A stretch of DNA of 64,000 nucleotides from Fomitopsis serialis (Eukaryota; Basidiomycota; Agaricomycetes; Polyporales; Fomitopsidaceae): positions 1-64,000 of the forward strand of contig NW_025954976.1 in assembly GCF_022376445.1 (NCBI RefSeq), in the 5' to 3' direction. The translations under genes were made by a program, and so were the position numbers. The notes under the pieces are model-generated. The model had not been told where the DNA came from. It worked only from the letters and a program-made list of their open reading frames with translations, and ran no database searches. Below are positions 36,839 through 49,686 of the stretch, one piece after another. Numbering within the stretch: position 1 is the stretch's first letter; each line of letters starts with the position of its first letter.

Positions 36839-38880
36839 TCACTGTGAGACCCAGACTGCGAGAAACCGTCAGTCAAACACCGTAACATGTAACAATATGA
36901 GGCTCACAAGAGATAGCGATGACAAGGTACAAGGTCATGAGCCTAGAGGGAGACGGGTGAGATATAGCCGGCAGTTGCATGGGACGAGTGAGACTCACAT
37001 CATGCCTTCCATGTAGTTTGATTTACCGTCTTGAATGAGGAACTGCACCAGAAGCACAGACACGAAGAGCACAATCGTCTGAGGACGCCACGCTCATGAG
37101 ACATGCGTTACCTCGCACATGATGCACTACATACCTCAAAATTGGAGAAAAAGAGCGTTAGGTTGTGGCCAGTCCTGCGATCGAACGTCTCAGCCATTGT
37201 CCTTCTGCGTTGAATCCATGCACTCACATCCAGCCTACGATCACAAGAAGCGGAACCACAAAGGCCGAGATTTGCTAGATTGAATAGCGATCAGTCTGTG
37301 CGGTTGTGATGGACATAATAGACGCTGTAGACACGCACGATCGAGCTGCCCACACAGATCCCAATCGTCAGAGCCATCTTGTTCTTACGAGCCATCCAGA
37401 TCGAGGTGACATGTTCGGCTGCGTTGGCTACGATGGGAAGCAGTATCACACCGATGAATGGCTTCGAGATGCCATAGCGGGTGGCGACCTCCTCGATCGA
37501 AGCAACCACTGGGACACAGAATCAACAAAGGAACCGGCGTGCGATCGAGAAGCACTCACGGTAATCGGCGCAGAATGATGTAATGACGGTGACAAGCAGA
37601 AGACTGCGAAAACGGAGTTAGTTGGACTCTGAGCCGCAGCGCTTCACAAGCACGGAAGCGAAGTACGCACGCGGACCCAGCAGCAGGGACGTTCATCAAC
37701 TGTGCTTCCACCTCGCCCTCGTCCTCCGTAAATAGGTACGCATGTGTCTTGAGCTGTGAGCGGGAGTAGGTGAGGACACGCTCAACAACTAGGACGCAGA
37801 AACGCACCTGGAAGAAGAGGTAGCCGACATATACGACCAACAGAAGCAACGCCGTCCCGCGCGAGATGAGAAGCAGGCCACGCTCAGACGCCGTGTCGAG
37901 ATCTGTGCCGTCGACAACAGCGTTGGCGATCGAATTTACCAGGGTCGTCGAGTTCCCAGCGTGCGATTGTGCGCTGTGGTATGCGGCGGGGATGACGAGG
38001 GCTGTCGACAGACGGTCAATGTCAAAACCCTCGGGGGATAGAACGCCATACTGATGCATGCCAAAGTCATGAGCGAGCTCGAGCTGTAAAGGTGCGTGGT
38101 CAATTCTAGAGCGGAGTCCATTGAAGGAGAGGCATACGCTTGAGCGGCCGTTTGATGAAAGCTACTTTCTGAGTATTTCAGGCCACCTGGTACGAGAATT
38201 CAGAACCGTTGAGATGCCTTCGCAGGTGCAATGACCTACCTGCGAAGAAAGAGCATCCCAATACCAGGAGGAGGTTCGACAGGATCGAACCCAGCATCTT
38301 CGGGAACATTAGGGGCAATGAAACTAGAGACTATATGCTCCTATTCACCGAAGTCTGTACAATTCGCAGTTCATCTACGGTGAGTAAGCCCACGTCAGGA
38401 AGAGGTTCGCTTGGGACAATGGCTGAATCTCACTTTGCAGAAGGGCAGCAACGCCGACAATAATCTCAACGGCGTTCCCGAAAGAGGCATTCAACAGACC
38501 GGACAGTGTCTGACCCAACTTTAGTGACATTTGATCCGTCGCGGTCCCCAGGAGCTGCAAATATGGCTTCAGCATGAGCTAGGCGGACACCATTGCCACT
38601 CCTCGCTCACCGCTGCCAGAGGCATGATTGCTATGAAACTGAACGCGAAGCGTAACGCGGCGTCCCAGTGCAAGTGCTCCGCGAGGAAGCTCAGGGGAAT
38701 GAACACGAGGAGAACATTAAGCCAAGAGCCAAAGAAGAAGAATCGGTACGAAGCAAGCCAGCTGGGCTGGCCCTCTGCTTTGAGGAACTCTGTGGCACGA
38801 TGGGTGAACGACGGCGACTGGGCGTTACCGTTGCCATTTTGCGTGGGGAGCAGGGGCGTCGTTTCTGAGCCGGTGGACAT
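36839..38880 (-). CDS. Vacuolar Ca2+/H+ antiporter (CAX/VCX1 family)
   Basis: Membrane exchanger that loads Ca2+ into the vacuole using the proton gradient. ATG 38880 starts MSTGSETTPLLPTQNGNG, with a dileucine-like vacuolar sorting signal. Many short exons on the minus strand encode transmembrane segments: NVLLVFIPLSFLAEHLHW, FAFSFIAIMPLAAVS, then the first cation-binding repeat QTLSGLLNASFGNAVEIIVG (GNxxE motif). Next come MLGSILSNLLLVLGCSFFAG, TALLLLVVYVGYLFFQ, the second repeat region near ISKPFIGVILLPIVANAAEH, and the end FETIVLFVSVLLVQFLIQDG then MLMTLYLVIAISFWVSQ with the stop at 36839. Both alpha repeats with the acidic residue are visible. Length about 400-430 residues. Confidence 0.88.
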
Positions 38881-39180
38881 GGTTCGGAACGTTGAAGGGC
38901 TGTGTAAAGACAGGCAGGTGGCTGCAGGTGGCTTTATACGAGTGACCGTACACACGATCGGGCCACTGCGGGCAGTGGCACCGGCAGGCGGGACAAGTGC
39001 ATCATAGCCCGCTTACATAATGTGCTTCTGGGGTGCCAAGACTTTTATGCCAAGGAGCTCGGATGTCGACTCCCGACGGCGCAAACCACCAGCCGCGAAA
39101 ACGCCGCCGGTTCCGGTCAGGAACAAGGATCCAACACCGAAGGAGCAAAATCAAAGAACGGCCAGAAGGTAAATATCCTC
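38881..39180. other. Upstream region of the antiporter gene
   Basis: Three hundred bases between the antiporter start and the tRNA-Arg 3' end. The minus strand has an early T-run (about 39147-39150 on plus as AAAA), a candidate Pol III terminator for the tRNA. Nothing else was seen. Confidence 0.35.
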
Positions 39181-39279
39181 TACCACCGACGGGGATCGAA
39201 CCCGCAACCCCCACCTGCTTTTTCACGGTCACGTGGGCCGAATTAGGAAGGTGATGCGCTACCATTGCGCCACGATGGC
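39181..39279 (-). tRNA. tRNA-Arg (CCT) with 27-nt intron
   Basis: Reading the minus strand, GCCATCG pairs with CGGTGGT (7-bp acceptor, two G-U pairs). The D arm is GCGC-AATGGTA-GCGC. The anticodon stem TCACC/GGTGG encloses loop TTCCTA, giving anticodon CCT (Arg AGG). The T arm is GCGGG-TTCGATC-CCCGT. The discriminator base is A. An intron of 27 nt (39217-39243) sits after position 37, the canonical place. The internal A and B boxes (TGGCGCAATGG and GGTTCGATCC) are good. Confidence 0.9.
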
Positions 39280-39340
39280 CTTAGACATCATGGCCATTAA
39301 GTATATATATATACTGCGTGTCGATGATCCGCCTTGTCGT

Positions 39341-39373
39341 AAGGTGATGTGCTACCATTGCGCCACGGTAGCC
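39341..39373 (-). repeat. Partial duplicate of the 5' half of the tRNA-Arg
   Basis: Thirty-three bases that match 39248-39280 at 30 positions. They cover the acceptor 5' strand, the D arm and the first anticodon-stem strand, in the same orientation. No 3' half or T arm follows, so it cannot form a tRNA. The copy lies about 90 bp upstream of the functional gene. Confidence 0.8.
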
Positions 39374-39602
39374 GTAAGAGCTAACTTGGGGCCAATTAAA
39401 ATTGGAGAGACGGTGATCCACCTTGGCGAAGACAACGTCCTGGCCAAGTCTCTTGATAGGCTCACGGATCCATACCCAGCAAAGACCCAGGAAGGCCGCA
39501 GGAAGGGACACAAGATCTACATGTACAGCATTACGCAGTACACACAGCACGGATACAATATTTGCGGCCTTCTGACTCCCTACGTAGCTAGCCAAGACAC
39601 CA
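39374..39602. other. Spacer between tRNA repeat and ADE4 3' end
   Basis: Short AT-rich spacer holding the presumed 3' UTR of ADE4. A TA-repeat lies just before it, at 39302-39314. Confidence 0.3.
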
Positions 39603-41546
39603 TTAGCCCAACTTCCAGCTATTATGCAAACCTATTGTATCATCTGCCCCGTTCATTGGCCCGCTGCACCCGAGGGCGAGCTCACTGCGCTCCTGAACCA
39701 TATCCGCACCGCCCGCGTGGCCATTCGCCTCGGCGCTCAGGGTCTTGCTCTTTGCGTTGTCAGATCGGATCTTCTCCAACATGGACAGATACTCCTCGTC
39801 GACACCGCCAGTCACGTACTCGCCAGTGAACACGGAGCAGTCAAACTGCGGAATTGACGGGTTGAACTGCCGCACGGCCTCGATAAGGTCGGGCAGTGTC
39901 TGGAAGATGACAAGGTCCGCGCCGATCGTCTCCGCAATGGCGTCCAGCGACCGATTGTGGGCGACGAGTTCGACGCGGGACGGCATGTCGATGCCGTAGA
40001 CGTTCGAGTAGCGGATAGGTGGGGCACAAGACGCGACGATGACCTTCTTCGCGCCGACGTCCTTGGCCATCTGGATGATCTCCTTCGAGGTTGTACCCCG
40101 CACGATCGAGTCGTCGACGATCAGTACATTCTTGTTCGCAAACTCGAGCGCCATCGCGTTCAGCTTCCGCCGCACGTTTTTCTTCCTATTGGACCCAGGT
40201 CAGATATGCGACATAGCTACATCGACGCAGACCTACCTCATCTGCTGTCCGGGCATAATAAACGTGCGCCCAACATATCGGTTTTTAATGAAACCTTCTC
40301 GGTAGGGCAGATTAAGTTTCTGCGCCAAGTTCAACGCCGCCACTCTTGACGTGTCCGGAACCTGATAACACAGCCTTCAGCCGCTTTAACTCGCGGCAGC
40401 GCACCGCGGCACTTACGGGAATGACGACGTCGACCGACAGGCCCCTTTCGGTGAGCACGCGCTGCACCTCCGCGGCAAGCGCGTCGCCCATCGCCATCCG
40501 GCTCCGGTAGACACTTATCCCGTCTAACACCGAATCCGGGCGGGCGAAGTAGACGTACTCGAAGATGTCCGGTGCGAACGTCGCCGCCTTGCCGACAATC
40601 CTGCGGCTGACGCTGTTGCGTGTAATGATAACCGCTTCGCCTGTATACTGCCTCAGCGCCGCCCGGCCCATGTCCGAGGCGTGAGACGCTCACCTGGCCT
40701 GACATCCTCCCAATCGCCAAAACCACTCGCGTCCGCAACTACACTCTCGCTTGCAAACATGTAGTCCTTGCCCGTGGCGCTGCCAAACGCCTTGCGCGAG
40801 GCCATGCCTACAGGCCGAATGCCATTCGGGTCTCTGAAGGCGATGATGCCGAAACCCGCGAGCATCGCTACACAGGCATACGCGCCCTTACACTGCTCCA
40901 TCAGGCTACCGATCGCGGTGAAGATATCCTCTTCATTGATACGGAACTTTCCTGTCTTCTGTAGGTTGTCGGCAAAGACGTTGAGGAGGAGCTCCGAGTC
41001 GGACGTGGTGTTGATGTGCCTGTGGGCGGTGGCGTCCATGAATTGGAGGAGAGACTGCGTGTTGATGAGGTTGCCGTTCTGGTCGAGGGTAAGCTGATGC
41101 GCAGCTAGCAGAAGAGTGGGCTTACATGGGCAAAAACGATGCCGTACGGCGAGTTCACATAGAACGGCTGCGCCTCTGCGTGGTGAGAGCTGCCTGCAGT
41201 CGGGTACCGCACTACACACGCAAATGACTCAGTCAGAGATCACTGCATCTGGAGAGCATCACCCACCGTGTCCAACGCCCATCCAGCCGTACAAGGTGGA
41301 AAGCGCGTGAGCATCGAAGACGTCTCTGACCATCCCGTTTGCTTTGCACTGGTAGAAACGTCCCTTGGGCCCGCAAGTGACGATGCCGCACGCATCTTGA
41401 CCGCGATGCTGGAGGAGTGCCAGGCCCTCGCAGATCTCTGGTGCCGCCTCCTGGCTGGCGTCGTGGAGAATGAGTCCCATAATGCCACACACTGGGAAGA
41501 TCGCTCGCATCCATGAGCATGCCGGGGGCGAGCACTTGCACTCACT
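39603..41546 (-). CDS. ADE4: Amidophosphoribosyltransferase (first step of purine synthesis), start codon split by an intron
   Basis: Makes phosphoribosylamine from PRPP and glutamine. The N-terminal Ntn glutaminase domain reads [25 protein letters not shown], then [40 protein letters not shown] and [13 protein letters not shown]. The PRT domain has [26 protein letters not shown] and the PRPP loop [15 protein letters not shown]. It ends at 39603 after an Ala/Glu-rich tail. Yeast ADE4 starts MCGI, so that Met removal exposes the catalytic Cys. Here that is achieved only if a 54-nt intron (41492-41545, GTGAGT...CCCAG) joins A at 41546 to TG at 41491-41490. The alternative, Met at 41510, would add a 7-residue propeptide. 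The promoter is shared with ATP2. Confidence 0.92.
41492..41545 (-). other. Intron splitting the ADE4 initiation codon
   Basis: Donor AAA|GTGAGTG and acceptor TTCCCAG|TGTG on the minus strand, 54 nt, the typical size here. Joining A|TG creates ATG-TGT-GGC-ATT (MCGI). No ATG occurs in the immediate 90 bases of leader upstream of 41546; the next one lies near 41640 and would open a short out-of-frame peptide. Confidence 0.75.
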
Positions 41547-44003
<2,457 letters not shown>

Positions 44004-44227
44004 TCGGTCGTGGCAGTCGACGGCGTGACGTGAGCTGTGCTATGGATGTGGCTCGGTGGACTGGAGTTGCATTTTAGTTTAGAGCTGCAGTGCCAATAAA
44101 AAGTATATCATCTTCTGCAATGTTGAGCTAACGTCATGCGCGAATATGAATACCGTCGTATGCTGCTGTGTGATTTCGGTATGGTAAGTCTCGCCGCTGG
44201 GGCTGACTACCAGCACGGCTAGCGTTC
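44004..44227. other. ATP2 3' flank
   Basis: Presumed ATP2 3' UTR; an AATAAA-type signal (CAATAAAAAGT) lies near 44092-44102. Confidence 0.5.
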
Positions 44228-44515
44228 CTCACCCTGATGTGGAGACACGACTGCCAGCGAGCCGCATTCCATGTAGGCTGCCCGAATAGCGCTGCGTTCA
44301 ACACGTTCCATGACTCGCGCGATATCGAACGTGCCCGGCTCGTCAGGCCTTTCGGCGGAACCGGAGCTGTTCGCGGTTAACAGGTACGCGTTCACGAGCG
44401 TGCGCGCGTACGAGGGTGGTCGGAAAATGTGGCGCAATTCAGTACATCGGGCGTGGATGAGTTGGTCGTATACGGCGTCGCGTAGGGGTTGCCGATTGGC
44501 GTGACGGGCATTGTG
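44228..44515 (+). pseudogene. Degraded fragment of the ARPC1 3' end
   Basis: This plus-strand stretch aligns with the last coding exon of ARPC1 (12062-12530, minus strand). CTCACCCTGATGTGG, GACACGACTGCCAGC, GCTGCGTTCAACACGTTCC, GAACGTGCCCGGCTCG, GCGTACGAGGGTGG and GCCGATTGGCGTGACGGGC all have near-identical counterparts in the same order. Internal pieces are missing and the frame is broken in several places. It lacks the rest of the gene, so it is a non-functional partial duplication about 32 kb from the source. Confidence 0.85.
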
Positions 44516-44634
44516 TCAATAGGCCGTGTAGCGGGTATGCATGTATAGTTCAAAAAAGTTCCAATGATCAGATTCATAGTCGCTACGAAGCAGTGCTCCA
44601 TACAGTGGTGTGTGGCTGGAGTCTTGAAAGCTTG

Positions 44635-44934
44635 ACTACAGGCATCCCACGTCAAATGGGTCACCAACGTCCGATGGGTCACTTCCTAATGTAGTAGTCT
44701 AGCGTCCAAATCTGCCGTTTTTGGAAAGTGATGCGCCACTGGGTGGCACCGCTGCCACTGCGTCGCAATAGCAACTCGAGCTATCCGGCCTGTATCGAGC
44801 AGCGACCTCGCATGCCTGAACATCGCGGCCAGTGTACGCGGCCCAAGTGTCTGAGTGGTACGCAGAGTATGACAAACTCGCTTTGCCACTCGGAGCGCTA
44901 CTTGGTGACCCATTTGACGTGGGATGCCTGTAGT
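44635..44934. repeat. Perfect 33-bp inverted repeat with 234-bp spacer
   Basis: Positions 44635-44667 and 44902-44934 are exact reverse complements over 33 bases (ends ACTACAGGCATCCCACG and CGTGGGATGCCTGTAGT). The spacer holds no gene. It may be a foldback or MITE-type element or a rearrangement scar; no target duplication was identified. Confidence 0.8.
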
Positions 44935-45399
44935 AGTACCTTGGCTCGCCGTTCATGGCCGTATCGGTGAAAATTGACGACAGCGCATACAGAGGCTCTG
45001 GGCTACGTGACAGAAAGCTCATCGATGCACTCACTACGTTACGTAGAACTTATAGCGCCGTATGTAGTACTGCGATCGACGGCGATCGGCAGGCGGTCGA
45101 AGTGGCTGACTAAGGTCCCATAAAGGGCAATTTTGATGAAGCGGTGAACAAGCGCGGCCACGCCTTGTACTCGATTGGGAGCACAAAGGCCACGGGACAA
45201 AAGGAGGGCCAAAGCAGGCGTCTCCTTTCATCGCCAGGCCCCATCTCCCGTCCCATTATCCTGGACAGCATGGTAGACATGCGCTAAGCGGCGCGCCAGG
45301 CGTATATAACACGTCCGCCTCGTCCTCCATGCCCCGAGCTCCTACCACCTCAGCCGCCGCTCGAATACCCAACGCCTCTGATTTCACGCCACTAACGAC
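44935..45399 (+). promoter_or_regulatory. Upstream region of the arrestin-like gene with TATA box
   Basis: A clear TATATAA at 45303-45309 lies 91 bp before the ATG at 45400, in a GC-richer promoter segment. No gene is seen in the stretch. Confidence 0.6.
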
Positions 45400-47151
45400 A
45401 TGTCTGTATCGATAGAGATCCAGCCACACTCGGCCTCGCTGGATATGTACGGCGAGCCGGACAAGTCGTGAGTCTTCTGTGTGGTCATGTCGAGGATATG
45501 CAGCTCACGCGTAGCCTTCTGCTGCAGCACCGCGTATTCGCTTTCCGGAGACATTGTCATCTCCGTTTCGTCCCCATTCACCTTCTTCGAACGTCGCAAA
45601 CCCGTCCGCATCGTACTGCAGTCTCTCACCATGGTGTTTGAGGGCCAGTGCGAACTGATCACCGAGGACACCGGCTATGTCCCGTTCCGCGTCTGCAGTC
45701 TCTCGAATGAGCTTCTCGCTGGGCAGACCATCGAATTGAGCAACGAAGGGCATGAAGAGGACGACAAGCCCTGCGTCTGGAGCGTCGCATACAACCTGGT
45801 CGCTCCTGGCTGGCTTCCGGCATCTGCAGTCTATGGTGACCACCGGGGCGAAGCCGGCACCCGCTATGCGCTCTACGCGTCGGCCAAGTTCCTCACTGTC
45901 GACGACGACGCAAATCGTTCGTGGTTCTCGGCTTGCTGTTCGTCGTTCCGCTCGCGTTCTCGTGTCGTCTCCGCGCCCAGGTGCCCCGTTACTGTGAACC
46001 GCTACATCAACGTCTCCGGGGAGAACAGTCGCCCTACCGTTGACTATAGCGTCCAGGCAGAGCCTCGGGCTGATGTAGAGCTTGCATCCAAGTTTCCTCT
46101 TCATGTTATGTCGAAACTACGCGCGGTCATCTCAGTACCAACTTACGCCGACGTTGAGGACTCGTCGTTCCCTCTTTGTATGCGTCTCCGCATGCAAGAT
46201 CTCCCGGACGCAGAATGCAAACGCGTTCGCTTGACCGATTTCTCTGCTGATGTCGAGCAGTCGGAACAGTGTCGGTATGTACCCCTCGCCCTGAGTCTGA
46301 AAGGAAGCTGACTATATGCGCACAGCTCGGAGCCCTCTTCGCTGTACAAGACGCTCTTTCCCGTCCCTCCGGCCTCGGAACAGCCTCCGTGCAGACCTCT
46401 GCGCGACCCCAACGCCGCTCACGCTTACTACGACGTCGGCTTGGCAGACGTCCCTCCGTCACATCACAGCCTCACTGACACCCGGTCGCTCCTCCCCAGG
46501 GACTCCTTCGGCCAATTCGCTCTCGCCGGCGACGGCTACGTCTTCAAGGACGACGCGGCGCCCGAGAACGCATCGACGTGGTTCTCGCTCCGCACGCACA
46601 TCCCCGTCGATAACACGCGCCGGAGCTCCAAGACCGGTACGCGCCGCCTTCGCGAGACGGGAATGAGCCCGCTCTTCGTCGTGAGCCATATGCTGCATGT
46701 CAAGATGACGTGCACATACGACTTGTCGGAGGGCGGGGAGGAAGAGCCAGAGCGCGCGACGGAGGTGCTGCAGTTCAGCGTCCCGCTGCGCTTCGCGCGC
46801 ATCCAGCGCAACGCGCCTGAGCCGACCACGCTGGGCTACCTTTCGAGTCACGCACAAGTACCCTCGATGGATGAGCCGCAGGGTTCGTTGTTCGCGGCGC
46901 TATTCCCGATGGCGAGCCTACCGTATGCACCATCCCTCCCGGCGTACTCGCAGCTTTTCGACGCGAACGGGGACCGCAAGATCGACTATTCTGTGCCGCT
47001 TCCGGCGTACAGTCCACGTTCATCCCCGGCCGCTTCACCGACGTCTTCCGTAACGAGCCTCGACCTGCTACTTGCCCCGGGCCCAAGCTCTTCGAGCAAT
47101 AACATGCTGGACTACTCGGAAGCTGCGCTTCCTGGGTACTCCAGGGCATGA
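45400..47151 (+). CDS. Alpha-arrestin-like protein with PxY motifs
   Basis: Likely adaptor that brings an Rsp5/NEDD4-type ubiquitin ligase to membrane transporters. Exon 1 is MSVSIEIQPHSASLDMYGEP (45400); a 39-nt intron links it to SRVAFCCSTAYSLSGDIVIS, then VRIVLQSLTMVFEGQCEL, which fits an arrestin N-domain strand pattern. The family core ELLAGQTIELS and CVWSVAYNLVAPGWLPAS follows, where other arrestins have LPAG and YxLxA. A second intron lies near 46275-46325. The C-terminal part has LFVVSHMLHVKMTCTYD (arrestin C strand) and ends in a Ser/Pro tail with LPAYSQ, LPAYSPR and LPGYSRA, candidate LPxY WW-domain ligands. About 550 residues. The assignment rests on pattern and PxY motifs, not on a full domain match. 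Confidence 0.65.
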
Positions 47152-47500
47152 AAGTTGCGCATAGTTGCCATCGGCTGCATCCTCCTCCCAACGCACCTTC
47201 GCCTGTAGAATTCGACCTTCGACCTCTCGTGCCTCTCGTTGCTCGTTCGCTCTTCTGTTGCTCTCACTGCCCCGTTTCTGCTTTCGATGCGCTAGCGCCT
47301 CTGCTTCACTCGTTCCGGTTACATCTCCATGACTCTGTAGCATCCATCCGCCTTGACATACCTGTAGCCATACTTGCCCATCGCATGACCGATATGACAC
47401 TTAGCGTTCCAGTTGACTCGTTGATCTCGTGTATAAAGACCGTCATGTCATTGAATCCCTCTTAATCGTACAACGCCTGAGCCTTCCGCGTCCAGGACCT
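47152..47500. other. Convergent 3' region
   Basis: About 350 bp between the stop codons of the arrestin-like gene and the convergent phosphodiesterase gene. Pyrimidine-rich. Nothing else was seen. Confidence 0.4.
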
Positions 47501-48314
47501 TCATCTGAGTTGTATCTTATCGAGCACCTCCCACCCTGGTACAGGACCGTTGCACTGAATGATCCATATTTCTTCACCGTCAATGCCCTCGAGCACCTCA
47601 CTCGCGTCACTCGCGTTCCCTGGGTCCTCCGAGCAATCCAATGCGACGCCGTCCGCGCGCTCTAACACCCGTCCCTGACTCTTCAGCTCCTCCCTCACCC
47701 GCTCGCGTTCCTCCGCATCCGCATTGTCGATATAGTACAACGACACATGCGGGATCGGCGGGACCGCGCCCTCGCCCAGACGACCCCGGAGATGCGCACG
47801 CAGCGCCGCGAGCGCGTCCACGTCGAAGACCCTAGCGTACACCGACATGAAGTACTTCTCGCCGACGTCGACGGACTGGATCTTGGCGCGGATCGCGGGC
47901 TGGTGCGCGGGGACGGCCTCCTTGAGCCCGGACGCGGTGGGCGTGGTGGCGAGCGTGATGTGCGGGTGGAAGTCGGGGAAGGAGGAGGGCGAGTTGGGCG
48001 AGCTACGCTTGATCGCCATGACACGCTTGAGGAGGGCGGTCTGCTTGGGCGTCGGGACGAGCCACAGCGAGATCCCTGCCAGCCAGAGGTCAGGCGAAGC
48101 GAGGCTCGGTCTGGGCAAGCGGCGTACCCGTGATGCTTGTGCGCGAACAACTACAAAGGTCCTTCTTCTGCCTCTGCTCGTTGTCTTTGTGAAACCGGCT
48201 GCCGCCGGTCTCCGTTGATGCAGGTTGTTGACCTCTCAAGGCCTCGATGTTCCGTATGCAGGCTGTATTGTTCCCCTGCGAATGTCGGGGAACAATACTC
48301 TCGGGATCCCTCAA
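47501..48314 (-). CDS. CPD1: 2',3'-cyclic-nucleotide 3'-phosphodiesterase (2H family, CPD1)
   Basis: Hydrolyses ADP-ribose 1'',2''-cyclic phosphate, a by-product of tRNA splicing. The main exon (47501-48076) reads ISLWLVPTPKQ, FHPHITLATT (first HxT/S motif), IQSVDVGEKYFMSVYARVF, IPHVSLYYID (second HxT/S motif) and EEIWIIQCNGPVPGWE, ending DKIQLR. This matches the two-histidine phosphoesterase fold and the usual length of about 200. A 51-nt intron (48077-48127) precedes it in phase. The first exon in the matching frame would run up to ATG 48314 and adds about 62 residues not typical of the family, so the true start may lie elsewhere. The two catalytic motifs are intact. Confidence 0.8.
48265..48298. 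repeat. Perfect 12-bp stem hairpin
   Basis: GTATTGTTCCCC at 48265-48276 and GGGGAACAATAC at 48287-48298 are perfect reverse complements around a 10-base loop. It lies upstream of, or inside, the uncertain first exon of the phosphodiesterase gene. Confidence 0.75.
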
Positions 48315-48713
48315 ACAGTGACTGTGCTACCACGGTCAAGCACAAGATCTCATTAGAGGCCATCACGTCCCTTCTGCTGCTATCGTTTTCTTGTGTGGAC
48401 AGGGTGATCATCGGTATCCACCCGACCGTGACAATCCGACATGGCAACGTATTCTACAATGCCAGTGCGCACCGACAATAGGTGCGCATTCGAAGCCGGT
48501 GGCCTACTTATGTGGTCACTCGCAAGATGCTCCCGCTCTGTTGTCTCAACATGCGTGCTAGTAGGCAAGTTGGGCAGCCATTTGCAACACGACAGACAAG
48601 CTGACCCCGCCTCACCACAGTTCTACGAGCCAGTCGAGCTGCTCACATTGGGCGAAGATCGCCAAATCCATCAAGACTACATCTAAGTCGTCATCGACCC
48701 AGAAAACTATCTT
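48315..48713. other. Intergenic between divergent genes
   Basis: About 400 bp between the phosphodiesterase and the unassigned gene at 48714. Short frames only; no motif was recognised. Confidence 0.3.
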
Positions 48714-49469
48714 GTGAGCCGCGATCCATGCGCAGCTGGCTTCCTCTCCGAGTCAGCTCACTGTTTCCCTAGAAGCCCCATCGACACCGCACAGATGGGG
48801 TTATACATGACTGCGCATCGACTGAAAAATGACCGCACCGTCGCCCTCTACCGAGACATGGAAGATCACTACACCTCCGCCATCGCAGCCTGTGACTCCT
48901 GGCTCACAGCCCATGCAAACCAGAGTGGTTCCACCGTCAAGTTCCGTCCTCACTCGTCCGCGTGGAAGAGGCAGCGTTCGCTTGACGGCGCGCTGGCACG
49001 CCTCAGAGACGCCGGCATCACCTACGACCCGAGCAGCGGCGAACCACGCTTAGGCTCCCTCTCTGCGGGCGCGATGAGCGACGCGCACGACGCGCGGCTG
49101 CACTGGCTCGAGCTCCAGCCGGAACGGCGCACCGTCATGTACTTCGACAAGTACGAGGTGAGCGGCAGGAAGAAGACGCTCACGGACCAGCTCCTTGCGT
49201 TGAAGAAGGCGGAGGGGCTGCATCGGCGGGAGATGCGCCGGCTGTTCGCGGAACGCGTGCAGGCCGCACAGCACAGAGGGCTGAGGAATCTGCGATGCGT
49301 GGTGTGGTTCAATCGTATACCTTATGCGGTTCTTCACGATAAAGAGCAGAATGGGTCTCGGAAACGTCGACGGGCCTGGCGTCGGGTGGGCAAGACGGTC
49401 ATGTGGCTGCAGAGAGGGAGGGGCCAAGTGGACCAGGGGTCACCGCCGCATAGCGCGATAGATGCATGA
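48714..49469 (+). CDS. Hypothetical protein, single exon
   Basis: Open frame of 251 residues with even codon use. I do not recognise the family. Visible features: DTAQMGLYMTAHRLKNDR near the start, YTSAIAACDSWLTAHANQ, a long charged helical region (TLTDQLLALKKAEGLHRREM and RRLFAERVQAAQHRGL) that could form a coiled coil, and a strongly basic C-terminus (GSRKRRRAWRRVGK). The basic tail could be a nuclear localisation signal. Met at 48714 or at 48795 (MGLYMTAHR) may be the start. No introns are needed. Confidence 0.45.
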   Translation: MSRDPCAAGFLSESAHCFPRSPIDTAQMGLYMTAHRLKNDRTVALYRDMEDHYTSAIAACDSWLTAHANQSGSTVKFRPHSSAWKRQRSLDGALARLRDAGITYDPSSGEPRLGSLSAGAMSDAHDARLHWLELQPERRTVMYFDKYEVSGRKKTLTDQLLALKKAEGLHRREMRRLFAERVQAAQHRGLRNLRCVVWFNRIPYAVLHDKEQNGSRKRRRAWRRVGKTVMWLQRGRGQVDQGSPPHSAIDA

Positions 49470-49686
49470 GTTCAAGGATGAGCGGAGGAAGAGGTAGTCC
49501 GTCATATACATTATACACTAGGATTTTGTACATACATCGCGCCGCAGTTAATCGTTGTACAACAGAGATCTGAAGCAGGAAGCACACTAATGAATACAAC
49601 TTACTCGGGCGGAAAACCAATATGGAGCAGAGCCTCTATCCATGGCGATGTCATTAGAACCTATGTAGACGTGGCGCAGCATGGGA

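Noticed and set aside
39302..39314. TA-repeat as a possible TATA box
   Set aside because: It lies between tRNA sequences and a gene 3' end, so it is more likely a simple repeat.
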